Shown here: positions 22,712-33,600 of the stretch, piece after piece
Layout of the letters: every line of letters starts with the position of its first letter
How positions within the stretch are numbered: position 1 is the stretch's first letter
Assembly: GCF_017745095.1 (NCBI RefSeq)
Contig: NZ_JAGHZZ010000011.1
Location: 1-64,000 of the forward strand
DNA length: 64,000 bases
Origin: Sporocytophaga sp.
GTDB taxonomy: Bacteria; Bacteroidota; Bacteroidia; Cytophagales; Cytophagaceae
Direction: 5' to 3'
Translations under genes and position numbers: made by a program
Notes under the pieces: generated by a model
Seen by the model: only the letters and a program-made list of their open reading frames with translations
Told to the model about the DNA's origin: nothing
Database searches by the model: none

Positions 22712-24991
22712 TTACTGAAGAATCCACCTGATTCCTGCAAATCCTCTTATTCCCTGAATAGGTGCATAGTTGTAACTTGTATCGAACGTATATCCATTTG
22801 GATTACTTACAGGATCGTTCACCCTTTTGTCAAATGGGTCTTCTGAACGTAGCAGAGAATACTTTGGCAGGTAGTTCAGAAGGTTCTTAACTCCTCCATA
22901 TACTTCAATCTGCTTGTTGATTCTTTTTGTGATCTGAATATTCTGAATGCTGTACCATGGTGAGACAGAAGGGCGATAGTCATTTGTCTGCACAGGTAGT
23001 TCCATTGGTCCTGTTACTCTTCCGGTATAGTCAATAACAATTCCAAGTTGATTGATTTTATATGTTACTGCAAACGTCCCGGAAACTTTTGGCGCATGCA
23101 GTTGCTGCACTCTCCTGTTTACCCCGTTGCTATCTTTCTGCACTGAATAAACATCCATCAATGTTACTCCTGCAATGATCTTTAAAGGAAAGGAAAAACT
23201 GAAGTCTGTATTTAAAGTAATTCCTTTGGAGATAGCGTATCCATTGAGGTTGTCATAAATGATTTTATCCGGATCTGTCAGAAAGTCACCAATGATTTTA
23301 TTGGTGAAATAAGTGTAGAACACACTCAGATCAAGTCCGATAAATCCTTTTTTCGTGTTAATGAATTTCTGATAATTGAGGTTTGCATTATATGATTTCT
23401 CGGGCTTGAGTTCATGAGAAATGACAACTTCTCTTGAGCCGGTCAAAGCCGCATGATCTTCAGTAAAGAGATTGACGGTTCTGTATCCATTACCACCGCT
23501 AAGCCTGATGATATTTGTTTTGGAAAGATCGTATTTAAAACTGAGTCTGGGTGTTAAAATGGAACCATGAATAGAGTTATAGTCATATCTCAAACCTGCA
23601 AGGCTTTTAAGTTTGGTGTTTATAGCAAACTCTTCCTGCACAAATATTCCTGGGAGAAATGTCTTCTGCGGTTTGTTGACAGGCTCATTCACATTAGAAG
23701 TCCTTGTCCCTGGTGTGTTATCATCATAATAAATATAGCGAAAAGGTAAGCCAACTATCAGATCGTGTCTTGCAGAAAGTTTTTTGTCATACAAGAACTG
23801 AGCAAACCCTATATTTTGCTGGGCAATAAATGGGATCACACCATAAGCCGAATTTTGATGATGTGAGTTAAGTGAAAACTGAAATGTTATCTTTTCTTTA
23901 ATAGGAAGCTGATATACTCCAATGAGCTCATATCTTTTTGTATATATAGATTCCCCATAAACGCTGTCCGTACCGCGAAATTTATTTTCATAGTTAAGCT
24001 CTCCTCCCCAGCGATCTTCATAGATGTACCTTCCAGCGATGGATGCCAGTCTGTTATTTTTTCTTTTGAAATTCCATTTGTTAAAAACAGATATTCTGTC
24101 CTGAAGAGTCACATCTGTAAAATGGTCATTATTGACATCAAGTTTATTTTTGAAATTGAAATAATTGATGCCTAATAATGAAGTATTTTTTCCAACATTA
24201 CTTCTTACTGATACATCTGTGTTAAGCTCTTGCTGAGTGGTCCCAAAAATGTCTACTGTACCTCGTGGCGATGCTGCTGGATCTTTTGTGATGATGTTGA
24301 TCAATCCTCCTACAGCCTCTGATCCATAAAGGGTAGAGGCAGGCCCCTTGACAACCTCTATTCTTTGAACCATACTATTGGGAATTCCACTTAAGCCATA
24401 AACTGTGGAAAGGCTGCTTACTATAGGCATTCCGTCAATGGTGATCATGGTATATGGGCCTTCCATCCCATTGATATGTATATCACCCGTATTGCAGACA
24501 TTACAATTTAGCTGAGGTTGTACACCATTTACAATTTGCAGACTTTCGAACAAGCTGGGAGTTGGATTTTTCTTAAAGTAGTTTGGAGTATATACTTCCA
24601 CTGGTATGGGAGATGAAGTTCTGCTTACTTCTTTCATTGTTCCTGTCACAACGACTTCGTTCAGCTCTGATTTGAGTGCGTCAAGTTGTATGTCGAGTTT
24701 TTTGTTTTCACCGGCCTTTACGGTCACACTTCTTTCATAATTCTGATAATCTATCCCCTGTACTTTAATCTTATAGCTTCCCTCTGGTATCTGTGAAAAG
24801 ATAAAGTTTCCAAGTGTATCTGTCAAATGGCTTTGATTCAGATTTTCTATAATTACCAGTGCTCCGATCACAGGCTCTCCTGAGGAGTTTACATTCCCTT
24901 TTATATTGGATGTCTGACCCCAGCCTTCATTTCGGATGAGCAAAATGCTTGAAGCCAGGAAAAAAAGTATAAATTTTATTTTTAGTCCCAT
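22712..24991 (-). CDS. TonB-dependent outer-membrane receptor
   Basis: A 759-residue receptor with signal peptide (FILFFLASSILLIRNEGWG). Residues about 28-110 are a carboxypeptidase-regulatory-like domain (NIKGNVNSSGEPVIGALVIIENLNQ). The plug follows: EVVVTGTMKEVSRTSSPIPVEVYTP (TonB-box-like), then DIHINGMEGPYTMITIDGMPIVSSLSTVYGLSGIPNSMVQRIEVVKGPASTLYGSEAVGGLINIITKDP. An unusual NCNVCNTGDIH motif precedes the plug loop, with two Cys four residues apart in the CNVCN pattern; related receptors with this motif are often linked to metal or haem uptake, but this is a loose memory. The barrel ends in GIRWILQ. No SusD partner is adjacent, so it probably transports a metal complex or small ligand and not a glycan. 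Confidence 0.85.
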   Translation of the reverse strand: MGLKIKFILFFLASSILLIRNEGWGQTSNIKGNVNSSGEPVIGALVIIENLNQSHLTDTLGNFIFSQIPEGSYKIKVQGIDYQNYERSVTVKAGENKKLDIQLDALKSELNEVVVTGTMKEVSRTSSPIPVEVYTPNYFKKNPTPSLFESLQIVNGVQPQLNCNVCNTGDIHINGMEGPYTMITIDGMPIVSSLSTVYGLSGIPNSMVQRIEVVKGPASTLYGSEAVGGLINIITKDPAASPRGTVDIFGTTQQELNTDVSVRSNVGKNTSLLGINYFNFKNKLDVNNDHFTDVTLQDRISVFNKWNFKRKNNRLASIAGRYIYEDRWGGELNYENKFRGTDSVYGESIYTKRYELIGVYQLPIKEKITFQFSLNSHHQNSAYGVIPFIAQQNIGFAQFLYDKKLSARHDLIVGLPFRYIYYDDNTPGTRTSNVNEPVNKPQKTFLPGIFVQEEFAINTKLKSLAGLRYDYNSIHGSILTPRLSFKYDLSKTNIIRLSGGNGYRTVNLFTEDHAALTGSREVVISHELKPEKSYNANLNYQKFINTKKGFIGLDLSVFYTYFTNKIIGDFLTDPDKIIYDNLNGYAISKGITLNTDFSFSFPLKIIAGVTLMDVYSVQKDSNGVNRRVQQLHAPKVSGTFAVTYKINQLGIVIDYTGRVTGPMELPVQTNDYRPSVSPWYSIQNIQITKRINKQIEVYGGVKNLLNYLPKYSLLRSEDPFDKRVNDPVSNPNGYTFDTSYNYAPIQGIRGFAGIRWILQ

Positions 24992-25008
24992 TTAAATTAA
25001 AATTTTGT

Positions 25009-25016
25009 CAAATATA
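25009..25016 (-). promoter_or_regulatory. -7 box of the TonB receptor gene
   Basis: On the minus strand TATATTTG matches TAnnTTTG exactly, 17 bases before the start codon. No clear -33 element. Confidence 0.45.
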
Positions 25017-25239
25017 AACAATAAATTTAGATATATGTTAAATTTAATTTTAGGGTCGTCTAAATTTGAAAAGCTCCTTCTTCAAGAGGAAATTATTTAA
25101 CCTTAAATCAATCTTTTGACATTTAAAAAATCTTGCAAATCATAATAATCAATACCTTAGTTATAGCTTCCAACAGAATGATTAATACTGACATTTTTTT
25201 AATGATAATCCAGATTTATATTGTAATAAAAATGAGCTT

Positions 25240-25638
25240 ATGGATATAGAGAAAAGAATCAAAGAGGCGGAGTCACGACAGTTTAAGGCAATTTTCCCAA
25301 ATACTGTGAATCATTATGATACACTTTTCGGAGGGGCTGCTCTGGCTTATATGGATGAAGTTGCATTTATTACTGCAACTAGATTTAGCAAGCAGAGACT
25401 TGTAACTGTTTCAACAAATAAGATAGATTTTAAGAGACCTATTCCGGCCGGAACCATCATCGAAATAGTCGGAAAAATTGAACATGTGGGAAATACCAGT
25501 ATACAAGTAAAAGTGGAAATTTTTGTAGAAGAGATGTATCACGAAAAAAGAGAAAAAGCTATTGAGGGCTTGTTTACTATGGTTGCAGTGGGAGAAGATA
25601 AGAAACCCGTGAGGATTTTGAAGGATTTTGATAGTTAA
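25240..25638 (+). CDS. Acyl-CoA thioesterase, hotdog fold (YciA/BACH type)
   Basis: A 132-residue single hotdog domain that hydrolyses acyl-CoA to free acid and CoA. The family signature is NHYDTLFGGAALAYMDEVAFITATRFSKQRLVTVST, where the first Asp near residue 29 and the buried helix follow the YciA pattern; KIDFKRPIPAGTIIEIVGKIEHVGNTSIQVKVEIFVE completes the sheet. It is cytosolic, with no signal peptide. Chain-length preference cannot be told. It converges on the large GH8-like gene with a shared terminator between. Confidence 0.88.
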   Translation: MDIEKRIKEAESRQFKAIFPNTVNHYDTLFGGAALAYMDEVAFITATRFSKQRLVTVSTNKIDFKRPIPAGTIIEIVGKIEHVGNTSIQVKVEIFVEEMYHEKREKAIEGLFTMVAVGEDKKPVRILKDFDS

Positions 25639-25646
25639 AAAAATAG

Positions 25647-25691
25647 AAGTAATGCAGTAATTTTTTAATGTTATTACTGCATTACTTTTTT
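25647..25691. terminator. Bidirectional intrinsic terminator
   Basis: A perfect 15-bp stem, AAGTAATGCAGTAAT (25647-25661) with ATTACTGCATTACTT (25673-25687), flanked by A and T runs, between two converging genes. Confidence 0.88.
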
Positions 25692-25697
25692 CAAATA

Positions 25698-28600
25698 CTA
25701 CTTTTTAATGAGCTTGATGTCTTTCACAAAGGTATCAGCAATGACTTCCAGAATGTAAATTCCTGAGGCAATGTCCAAGTCTAATGCGATTTCACCTTTT
25801 TCAGCAAGTGAAGTGTAAGTATTTTCAAATACCTTTTTCCCCTGTACGTCAAAAATAATAACAGTTAGAATATTCTCTCCGCCCAGGCTATATCTGATAT
25901 GAGCTTTGTCATCGGCTGGGTTTGGATAAACATAAATTTCATCGTTGGTGCCAAAGTTGAGGCTCTTCACTTTACTGAAATCTGTCTTGCCATCCTTGTC
26001 GACCTCCTGAATTTTGTAATAAGTTATCCCTGAATTTCCGGCTGCAACAGCCAGCTGATATTCATTCAGTGATTGATTTTTAGCAGGAACTTTTACAGGA
26101 ATCGCACTCCATGTTTTGCCATCCTGACTTATAAGAATGTTGAAGTGTGACACATTTTGCTCATTGGAAGTAATCCAGTTTAAGAATACTGTTTTTTCTG
26201 CCTGACTAACTTCAAACGAAAGGAAATTAAGAGGAGTAATGGTCACATCACAACCGGTTACTACCTGTGCTGAAGGGGATGGAATTATTCCTTTGATATC
26301 AACATATGCAGTATTGATAAGGAGTCCAGTTGCCGGACAACTAGCAATCTTTCCTTTCCATACATATTTCACAGAGTCATTCGCCAATACCGGTCCGTTA
26401 ATTTTAGTATATGTAACAGTACCTGCGGTACTAGAACCCGAAATTGGAGTTGGTGTGCAGCTTGGGCAACCGCTAAGGTTTGCGTCTGTTGCAGATACAA
26501 AGGTTACACCTGCGGGAATTGGATCCCTCATTAAGATGTCAAATCCGGAATCCAGCCAGGTGTTCCATTTTTTAACTGTAGAAGCATCGTTGTTAGTGCT
26601 TCTCCAGCCAGCATAGCCCGCAACCTTTTGCAGACCTGTTTGGATATATTGGGGAGTTCCAGGCATTGTCGAACCGCTTGCTACCAGAGAGAAAGAAGCC
26701 TTGTCTTCGAACAAATCCAGTTTGATATCTATATCAGTAAATCCTGCAGGGAATGCGGTATTAGTGGGCTCTGATAGAAGCTGAGTATAGCCTGCAGCGC
26801 TATAGCCATGATCCCATAAGCTCACCACTATTCCGTTGTATTCTTTTTTGAAACGTATTTCATACCACTTATTTCCGTTTTGTCTGAAAACAAGAGCATA
26901 AACTTCCTGGTAGGTTGCCAGATTGATGGTAGTATTAATGGAGCCGTTTTTCCCATGAGAATATTTATGGGTCATAAGATTTGAACCTGTACTTCCACTA
27001 GTACCTGCACCATTGATAATCATATTGCCTCCGGTAAAAGTGAATGGATTACCTTCCACCTGTTTCCAGTCAGCAGCAGTTCCAATTGATGATACAACTG
27101 TACCGGATTTGTTTTTGTAAACTACAGTGTAAGTAATATCATCGCCGGTTGAGTAATTGGCTTTATCAGCCGTTTTGGTGATACTTGGATCCGGAATAAA
27201 CACAGCGTCACAGCTAACTTTGGTTTTAGCTGTGTCTTTTACCCACGGCTCATTGTCTGCTTTTGCATAGCCCGTGTTAATGATTTCGTCAGGCGTTGGC
27301 CCTGTTGGGCAATTGAAGTAAGCCGCATTTTTTACTCTAACCCAGAATTTATATTCTATCGAATCATTAACCAATAACTGAGGTACCGTTGGCCAGGTAA
27401 TTATATTTCCAGCCAATGTACCTACGGGATAGCCAGTAATATATCCCCCAAAAGTAACACTATTAGGAAGTGTATCTTTAACAATGATATTATTAAGTTC
27501 ACGTCCTGCAGCTGGCGAGGTACCTAAGATTCTTCTCCAGGTGTAGCCATCCCATTCTTCCACAAGAACATTGTCGGAAATTTTAGTTGTGGTTCCACAG
27601 GCTTCAGGGTGATACTTATTTAGAGGCACATTAAGGTTGTTGGGATCAGACCAGTCATTGGTAATCAATGTCTGTAGGTCATCTGAAGCACCTGTAGTGT
27701 TTAAGGCAGCCTCATAACTCCAGTCATCGCTAAAATTAAAGCTTCCGTTCGGATTGGTAAATACTCTTGCTTCCATGCGGGGAGGTGCGAGCTCTCCTCG
27801 GTGTATCATTTCCTTATTACCACGATATTCTGCCAGATGCTGTGTTACCGTAGTCAAAGCACTAGGAAAGGTTATGAAGAACCTGTGATTGTATCCGGCT
27901 CCCGGAACAAGCGGTTGAACTCCCAATGTTGGAGGTGCCGTTCCAAATCCCTCGGCAGTACCAACAGCCACCTGCCATGCAGGTGGTCCGTTTTCCTTTA
28001 GGAAGTAGGAGACTCTGTAGTTTTTAAGGTTAATATAAGCTTCCTGTGCTCCGTGAAAGAATCGGAAATTCATTTTTAGTTCATTTGCCGGATTCGTAAA
28101 AGGCTGCAAGCCCATTGAAAAATGAACTCCTGGTCTTCCGCCATTTAGGAAGGCCACGGAACTGTTCTTCACTTTAATTGTATAAACAATACTGTCACCA
28201 ACCTGCACGATGCTTCTGTTTACAGATTTTACTATAGAAAGAGGCTTTTCATTGAGTATATCCACACAGTTCCTTTCCATCGTTTCAGTAATGTTATTCG
28301 GATATTCGTTGCTTGTCCATCCGGAACCGTTTGTTGCAGTAATATTAGCAGAGTTACAAATTCTCGGAGGAGCACTGCTGTTTACTACTACTTTTAGGGT
28401 AATGGTATCCATTGTTAAACCTAAATTTGCAGGAAGAGCAGCTTCGGTTCCTGGTACATTTCCGACTGTCCAGGTCAGATTGTTTCCTGCCTGGGAAAAG
28501 GTAACGCCTGCATTTCTTGGGCTTTGAGATAGAAAGGTCAGCCCTGTAGGAAGCTGATCTGTAATTACTACCCCAGCTGCTATAGGCTTTCCAAAGTTTC

Positions 28601-30284
28601 TGTAGGTAATTTTATAAGTAAGTGTATCTCCAATGTAAGCGTAGGTTTTATTCACAGACTTGTAAATCTTCATATTCGCTTCAGGTGCCATGTCAAGAGG
28701 ATCATGCCAGTTTCCTGTAAGTACCATCATGCCGAGAAATCTGAAGAATTCGTGAAAGTACAAAGGGTTTGAATCTGTATATTTTTGAGCACCGCCGTCT
28801 GCTCCGTCCCATGTTATCTCCAATTTTCTATACATTTCAGACATAAGTCTGAAATTTTGCACAGCTACAGCAGATGGTGTAAATGCACCAAAAGCTTTGT
28901 TCAGCCTGAAATACAAGCTTCCCATGTTGGCCCCGGTCGGACTATGATATGTTGTCATTGTAGATGGCCCGCAGATATCAAGATTCTGAGTGGGAAGTGG
29001 ATAAGGGGTATTGCCATATGACTGAGGGTCTAAAAGGAACTTCTCATTGTTTTTGGCGAAATCAAGTTCATAAGTGTTTCCGCCAGGAATTACCTGATGG
29101 CCTGTAGGGGTATTGCTTGGGTCCCATGAAGTAGTAGGGTTACCATTCCATACATAATTTAGAGCAGTTCTCCATCCTACCCTGAAATCCTCGCCGTCAT
29201 TAAAACTTGTAAAGGTTGCATTATTGGTCGCACTCAATGCCCACCAACCTGCAAATCCAACTAAGCCCTGTTCGGCCATTTTTCCCATTGCCCAGTCACT
29301 GGATGCTTCCGCCCTTTGATACTGCTTGATCAGCCATGGTGACTTTCCTTCTGCCTGAAGCATTTCTGCAAATGACCTGAAGTATGCAGGGGCATAATAA
29401 TCGATGTGTTGCTGGTCTCCACCTGTTCTTTCAGGATTCATTCCCAGATATGATCCTCCTTGTGCCCAGTTGGTAAGCTCTGTCCAGGTATCTCCACCTT
29501 TCATGTAGCCATCCAATCCGATTATTCCAGATATATATTTTTTCACAGGAAGAGATGGAGTGTAAAGCAAAGTATCAACCATGGTTGAGATATATTTAAT
29601 CGCTTCATCCTTGTAAGTGATAGCACCAAGCTCCGGGTCGATACAAATGGTTCCATTGTCTCCCCATTGTTTCCATGCAACAAGCATGGCAAGGGCAATA
29701 TCCACGTCTCCGTCTGAAGCGGAATTTCCACCCAAAGCACCACCATAAACATTTGTGGAAGGCCCGAAGGAACCGGCTCCGGAGATTCCAGGGCTATAAG
29801 CATATCCTGGAGAATTCATCACGTTGTCAATAAACCTTGTAGTTTTCTGAAACTGGCGGTCATGCATCCACATGTAATATCCGTCATAGGTTTTTTTATC
29901 TCCCATGTATGCTGCTGCCAATAAATAATACCCGTCCGCTTCAACACAGGTACAATGCATTATAGGGGCATTAATGTTTGGCATTATGTATCGCACACCA
30001 TTGACAGTCAGAGGGCCAGCAGTTGTTCCCTGAGTGACGTTATAAGTCATGTTGTTACATATCATCTGATATGCTTCCCTGGTCCGAAGCTCCAGTTCGG
30101 CGTGCGTGACACCAGCCGAATGATGATCAAAACTGGCAATCGTTTTAAGCGCACCTTTATTGTATTCTTTAAACTGAGGGAAAGGGAAATTCGGATTCCC
30201 TGAATTGATGTTAGCTGGTACCTGAGAATAACCTTGAACCTGAAGAAGAAAGGCACTTATAACAAATAGTAAAAGTCTCTTCAT
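25698..30284 (-). CDS. Large T9SS-secreted GH8-like enzyme with DUF11 repeats
   Basis: A 1528-residue protein with signal peptide (MKRLLLFVISAFLLQVQGYSQ). Residues about 60-560 resemble glycoside hydrolase family 8: MHCTCVEADGYYLLAAAYMGDKKTYDGYYMW carries the expected acid Glu (115), and GNSASDGDVDIALAMLVAWKQWGDNG the conserved Asp element (191/193). Similarity to typical GH8 is partial, so activity on beta-glucan or xylan is inferred. DUF11 repeats follow (MKIYKSVNKTYAYIGDTLTYKITYRN; SIVKSVNRSIVQVGDSIVYTIKVKN; SITKTADKANYSTGDDITYTVVYKN). Two of them are split by insertions: one of about 190 residues and one of about 160 residues that looks like a jelly-roll lectin module (WYEIRFKKEYNGIVVSLWDHG). 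The end is a sorting domain with VYPNPADDK. Confidence 0.75.
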   Translation of the reverse strand: MKRLLLFVISAFLLQVQGYSQVPANINSGNPNFPFPQFKEYNKGALKTIASFDHHSAGVTHAELELRTREAYQMICNNMTYNVTQGTTAGPLTVNGVRYIMPNINAPIMHCTCVEADGYYLLAAAYMGDKKTYDGYYMWMHDRQFQKTTRFIDNVMNSPGYAYSPGISGAGSFGPSTNVYGGALGGNSASDGDVDIALAMLVAWKQWGDNGTICIDPELGAITYKDEAIKYISTMVDTLLYTPSLPVKKYISGIIGLDGYMKGGDTWTELTNWAQGGSYLGMNPERTGGDQQHIDYYAPAYFRSFAEMLQAEGKSPWLIKQYQRAEASSDWAMGKMAEQGLVGFAGWWALSATNNATFTSFNDGEDFRVGWRTALNYVWNGNPTTSWDPSNTPTGHQVIPGGNTYELDFAKNNEKFLLDPQSYGNTPYPLPTQNLDICGPSTMTTYHSPTGANMGSLYFRLNKAFGAFTPSAVAVQNFRLMSEMYRKLEITWDGADGGAQKYTDSNPLYFHEFFRFLGMMVLTGNWHDPLDMAPEANMKIYKSVNKTYAYIGDTLTYKITYRNFGKPIAAGVVITDQLPTGLTFLSQSPRNAGVTFSQAGNNLTWTVGNVPGTEAALPANLGLTMDTITLKVVVNSSAPPRICNSANITATNGSGWTSNEYPNNITETMERNCVDILNEKPLSIVKSVNRSIVQVGDSIVYTIKVKNSSVAFLNGGRPGVHFSMGLQPFTNPANELKMNFRFFHGAQEAYINLKNYRVSYFLKENGPPAWQVAVGTAEGFGTAPPTLGVQPLVPGAGYNHRFFITFPSALTTVTQHLAEYRGNKEMIHRGELAPPRMEARVFTNPNGSFNFSDDWSYEAALNTTGASDDLQTLITNDWSDPNNLNVPLNKYHPEACGTTTKISDNVLVEEWDGYTWRRILGTSPAAGRELNNIIVKDTLPNSVTFGGYITGYPVGTLAGNIITWPTVPQLLVNDSIEYKFWVRVKNAAYFNCPTGPTPDEIINTGYAKADNEPWVKDTAKTKVSCDAVFIPDPSITKTADKANYSTGDDITYTVVYKNKSGTVVSSIGTAADWKQVEGNPFTFTGGNMIINGAGTSGSTGSNLMTHKYSHGKNGSINTTINLATYQEVYALVFRQNGNKWYEIRFKKEYNGIVVSLWDHGYSAAGYTQLLSEPTNTAFPAGFTDIDIKLDLFEDKASFSLVASGSTMPGTPQYIQTGLQKVAGYAGWRSTNNDASTVKKWNTWLDSGFDILMRDPIPAGVTFVSATDANLSGCPSCTPTPISGSSTAGTVTYTKINGPVLANDSVKYVWKGKIASCPATGLLINTAYVDIKGIIPSPSAQVVTGCDVTITPLNFLSFEVSQAEKTVFLNWITSNEQNVSHFNILISQDGKTWSAIPVKVPAKNQSLNEYQLAVAAGNSGITYYKIQEVDKDGKTDFSKVKSLNFGTNDEIYVYPNPADDKAHIRYSLGGENILTVIIFDVQGKKVFENTYTSLAEKGEIALDLDIASGIYILEVIADTFVKDIKLIKK

Positions 30285-30390
30285 TGATGTATTTAATTTT
30301 TTTGAAACCTTGAATCAGTGTCGCCGTAAAAGACAGTGAGTATAATTTGTTTTCATATTCTTTATTTAATGTGTTTTTAAAGAGTTGTTG

Positions 30391-30433
30391 TTACACTTAT
30401 GTTACCCTGTCCCGGGTAACATAGGGTGTGACA
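30391..30433. promoter_or_regulatory. Palindromic element upstream of the GH8-like gene
   Basis: A perfect 10-bp inverted repeat with a 6-base loop, widened to about 40 bases by imperfect outer arms (TTACACT and GGGTGTGA). It is about 110 bases before the GH8-like start and 230 before mfd. Either an operator or a leader hairpin. Confidence 0.45.
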
Positions 30434-30631
30434 ATAAGAAAACTTTTCCCCCACCATTTTGTACTTTACTAAGAAACTTTATCGTCGACCTTTATTTTAG
30501 CCAAGTTTTATCTTAGCTATATCCTACAAATACCCTTTTGCGGCTGATTAGTAAACAGACTTTTTCAAACTTTTTTGCCTCTTTGGTTATTATTTATCCG
30601 GAAAGAATTTTATACTGCCTCTCATTGTTTT

Positions 30632-30639
30632 TAAATTTG
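30632..30639 (+). promoter_or_regulatory. -7 box of mfd
   Basis: TAAATTTG matches TAnnTTTG exactly, 20 bases before the TTG start; the leader would be only about 14 bases long. Confidence 0.45.
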
Positions 30640-30659
30640 TAATTCACAAAGAGAAAAGT

Positions 30660-33600
30660 TTGAAAGTAAAAGATTTAATAAGGCTTTATCAGGAAGATCC
30701 ACTAGTTCAGATTCTCCACGATAAGATAAAGTCTGACAGCAATTTACGTTTCCGTCTAAAGGGATTAAGTGGCAGTATGGATGCGGTAGTCTCAGCAGCT
30801 ATTTGCAGTTTAAGCCCTGGAAATCATTTATTCATCCTTCAAGATAAGGAAGAGGCTTCCTTTTTTCAGAATGACCTTCAGGTGCTTCTTCAAGATATTA
30901 GCGTACATTTTTTCCCTAACTCATACAAAAGACCCTATAAGTTTGAAGAAACTGAAAATGCCAATGTACTCATGCGTGCAGAGGTACTTAGCGCAGTGAA
31001 TAACAGGGGAGAAGATAATTTTTGCATCGTAAGCTATCCTGATGCACTTACTGAAAAAGTAATCAATAAAAAGTCTCTCAAGAGCAATAGCTTTACTGCC
31101 AATGTGGGAGAGAAAGTAGATCTTCAGTTTGTTACAGAACTTCTCTCCACTTATGACTTTGAGAAAACAGATTTTGTCTATGAGGCTGGTCAATATTCCA
31201 TCAGAGGAGGTATTGTCGATATATTCAGTTACTCTCATGACTATCCATACAGAATTGAACTTTTCGGGGATGAGATAGAAAGTGTAAGAACCTTTGATCC
31301 AAATACACAGCTGTCTGTTGAGAACAAAAAAACGTTTTCTATTATCCCTAATGTGCAGACTAAATTACTTCAGGAGAAACGTGAATCCTTGTTTGAATTT
31401 CTTCCCAATGATACTTATATCTGGGTTAAAGATGTTGAACTGACACTGGAGATTATAGAAAGATATTTTGATAGAGCAACACTTTCCTTTGAGCAGATAT
31501 TAAAGGAAACTGGCGGATCTAAGTTAATTACTTCTCCTGCTCAGCTGTTTGAAAACCCTGAAGAATTTAAAAAGCTGTTTGAGAGATACAAGATACTGGA
31601 ATTTGGAACAAGATATTATTTTGATACTGAAAACCTCATCGAGTTTTCATCTAAGCCACAGCCACCGTTTAATAAAGAATTCAACCTTCTTGCTGAGAAC
31701 CTGAAGTCGTATCAGGAAAAGGATTACACCAATGTTATTGCTGCGGAGTCCTATCATCAGATAGAAAGGCTAACTACAATCTTTAACGAAGTCGATAGGT
31801 TTCTGAAATTTCAGACAATGAATGCTGCGCTGAGGCATGGTTTTATTGATGAACAGTTAAAGCTTGTTTGCTATACCGATCACCAGATTTTTGAGAAATA
31901 CCACAGGTACAAAACCAAAGAGAAATTTTCTAAGTCAAAGGCAATGACTTTGAAAGAGCTCAGGACTTTGCATCCCGGAGATTTTGTTGTTCATTCGGAT
32001 TATGGAGTTGGTAGATTTGCCGGGCTAGAGAAAGTGGAAGTCGGGGGAAGGCATCAGGAAGCAATACGTTTGGTATATAGGGATGATGATTTGCTTTATG
32101 TAAGCATACATGCGCTTCATAAGATATCTAAATATACGGGGAAAGAAGGAACTCCGCCTCCAATCAGTAAGCTTGGCTCCGGAGAGTGGGATACAAAAAA
32201 GAAACGTGTTAAGAAGCAAGTAAAAGATATTGCCAAGGAGCTGATAAGCTTGTATGCGAAAAGAAAAGCAGCTCCAGGGTTTAAGTTTGACAGAGATACT
32301 TTTCTTCAGGCAGAACTTGAGTCTTCATTTATATACGAAGATACGCCGGATCAAGCTAAAGCTACAGCTGATGTAAAAGCTGATATGGAACTTCCTCATC
32401 CTATGGATCGGCTCGTATGCGGAGATGTTGGGTTTGGTAAAACAGAGGTTGCTGTGCGAGCTGCTTTCAAAGCTGCTACAGATGGAAAGCAGGTGGCAGT
32501 GCTTGTCCCAACTACCATCCTTGCGATGCAACATTATAAAACGTTCAGCGAAAGACTTAAAGGTTTCCCTGTTAATGTGGAATATGTTAACCGCTTTAAA
32601 ACTGCTCAGCAGATAAAAGAAACCATTAAAAGAGTAGAAGAAGGAAAGACCAACATCCTTATAGGTACACATCGTCTTATCGGTAAGGATGTGAAGTTTA
32701 AAGATCTTGGATTGTTGATTATTGACGAAGAGCAGAAGTTTGGTGTAAAGGTGAAGGATAAACTTAAGGAGTTTAAAGTCAATGTGGATACGTTGACACT
32801 TACTGCCACGCCTATTCCAAGAACTCTGCATTTCTCACTGATGGGGGCTAGAGATCTGTCAATTATTGCTACACCACCTCCGAACAGGCAACCAGTTACG
32901 ACAGAAATTCATGCATTCAATGATGTTGTTATACGCGATGCCGTGAGTCATGAATTAAAGCGGGGCGGACAGGTGTTCTTTGTTCATAATAGAGTAAAAG
33001 ACATTGAAGAAATGGCGGACAGAATCAAGCGTCTTGTACCAGATGCAAAGATGGGCGTGGCTCATGGGCAGATGGAGGGAGATAAGCTTGAAAAGGTGAT
33101 GCTAAAGTTTGTGGAAGCTGAATATGATGTGCTTGTTTCAACCAATATTATCGAATCAGGTCTTGATATTCCAAATGCCAATACCATAATTATTAATTCG
33201 GCACATATGTTTGGCTTATCTGATTTGCATCAGATGAGGGGGCGAGTAGGACGTTCCAATAAAAAAGCATTCTGTTATCTTCTTACTCCTCCTGTATCTA
33301 CATTACCAGCTGATTCAAGAAAGAGATTAAGTGCACTTGAAGAATTCTCTGATCTTGGAGATGGTTTTAAGGTTGCAATGCGAGATCTGGATATTCGTGG
33401 AGCAGGGAACTTACTTGGTGCGGAACAAAGTGGGTTTATCTCTGATCTTGGATTTGATATGTATCATAAAATCCTTGATGAAGCGATACAAGAGCTTAAA
33501 GAAACAGAGTTTGCAGAGCTGTTCAAGAAAGAGCTGGATGCAAAAGATTTCAATAAGTCTACCGATTGCCAGATCGAAACTGACCTTGCTGTAATTATAC

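Larger units (their letters stand above)
30285..30659. other. Divergent intergenic region with strong palindrome
   Basis: Between the GH8-like gene and mfd. It contains TATGTTACCC (30398-30407) paired with GGGTAACATA (30414-30423), extended by ACAC/GTGT arms, and the mfd promoter box at 30632. No T-run follows the hairpin on either strand. Nothing coding is seen. Confidence 0.5.

Noticed and set aside
22712-24991. Calling the TonB receptor a SusC glycan importer
   Set aside because: It lacks a SusD partner and is shorter than SusC proteins, and no glycan enzyme is adjacent to it.
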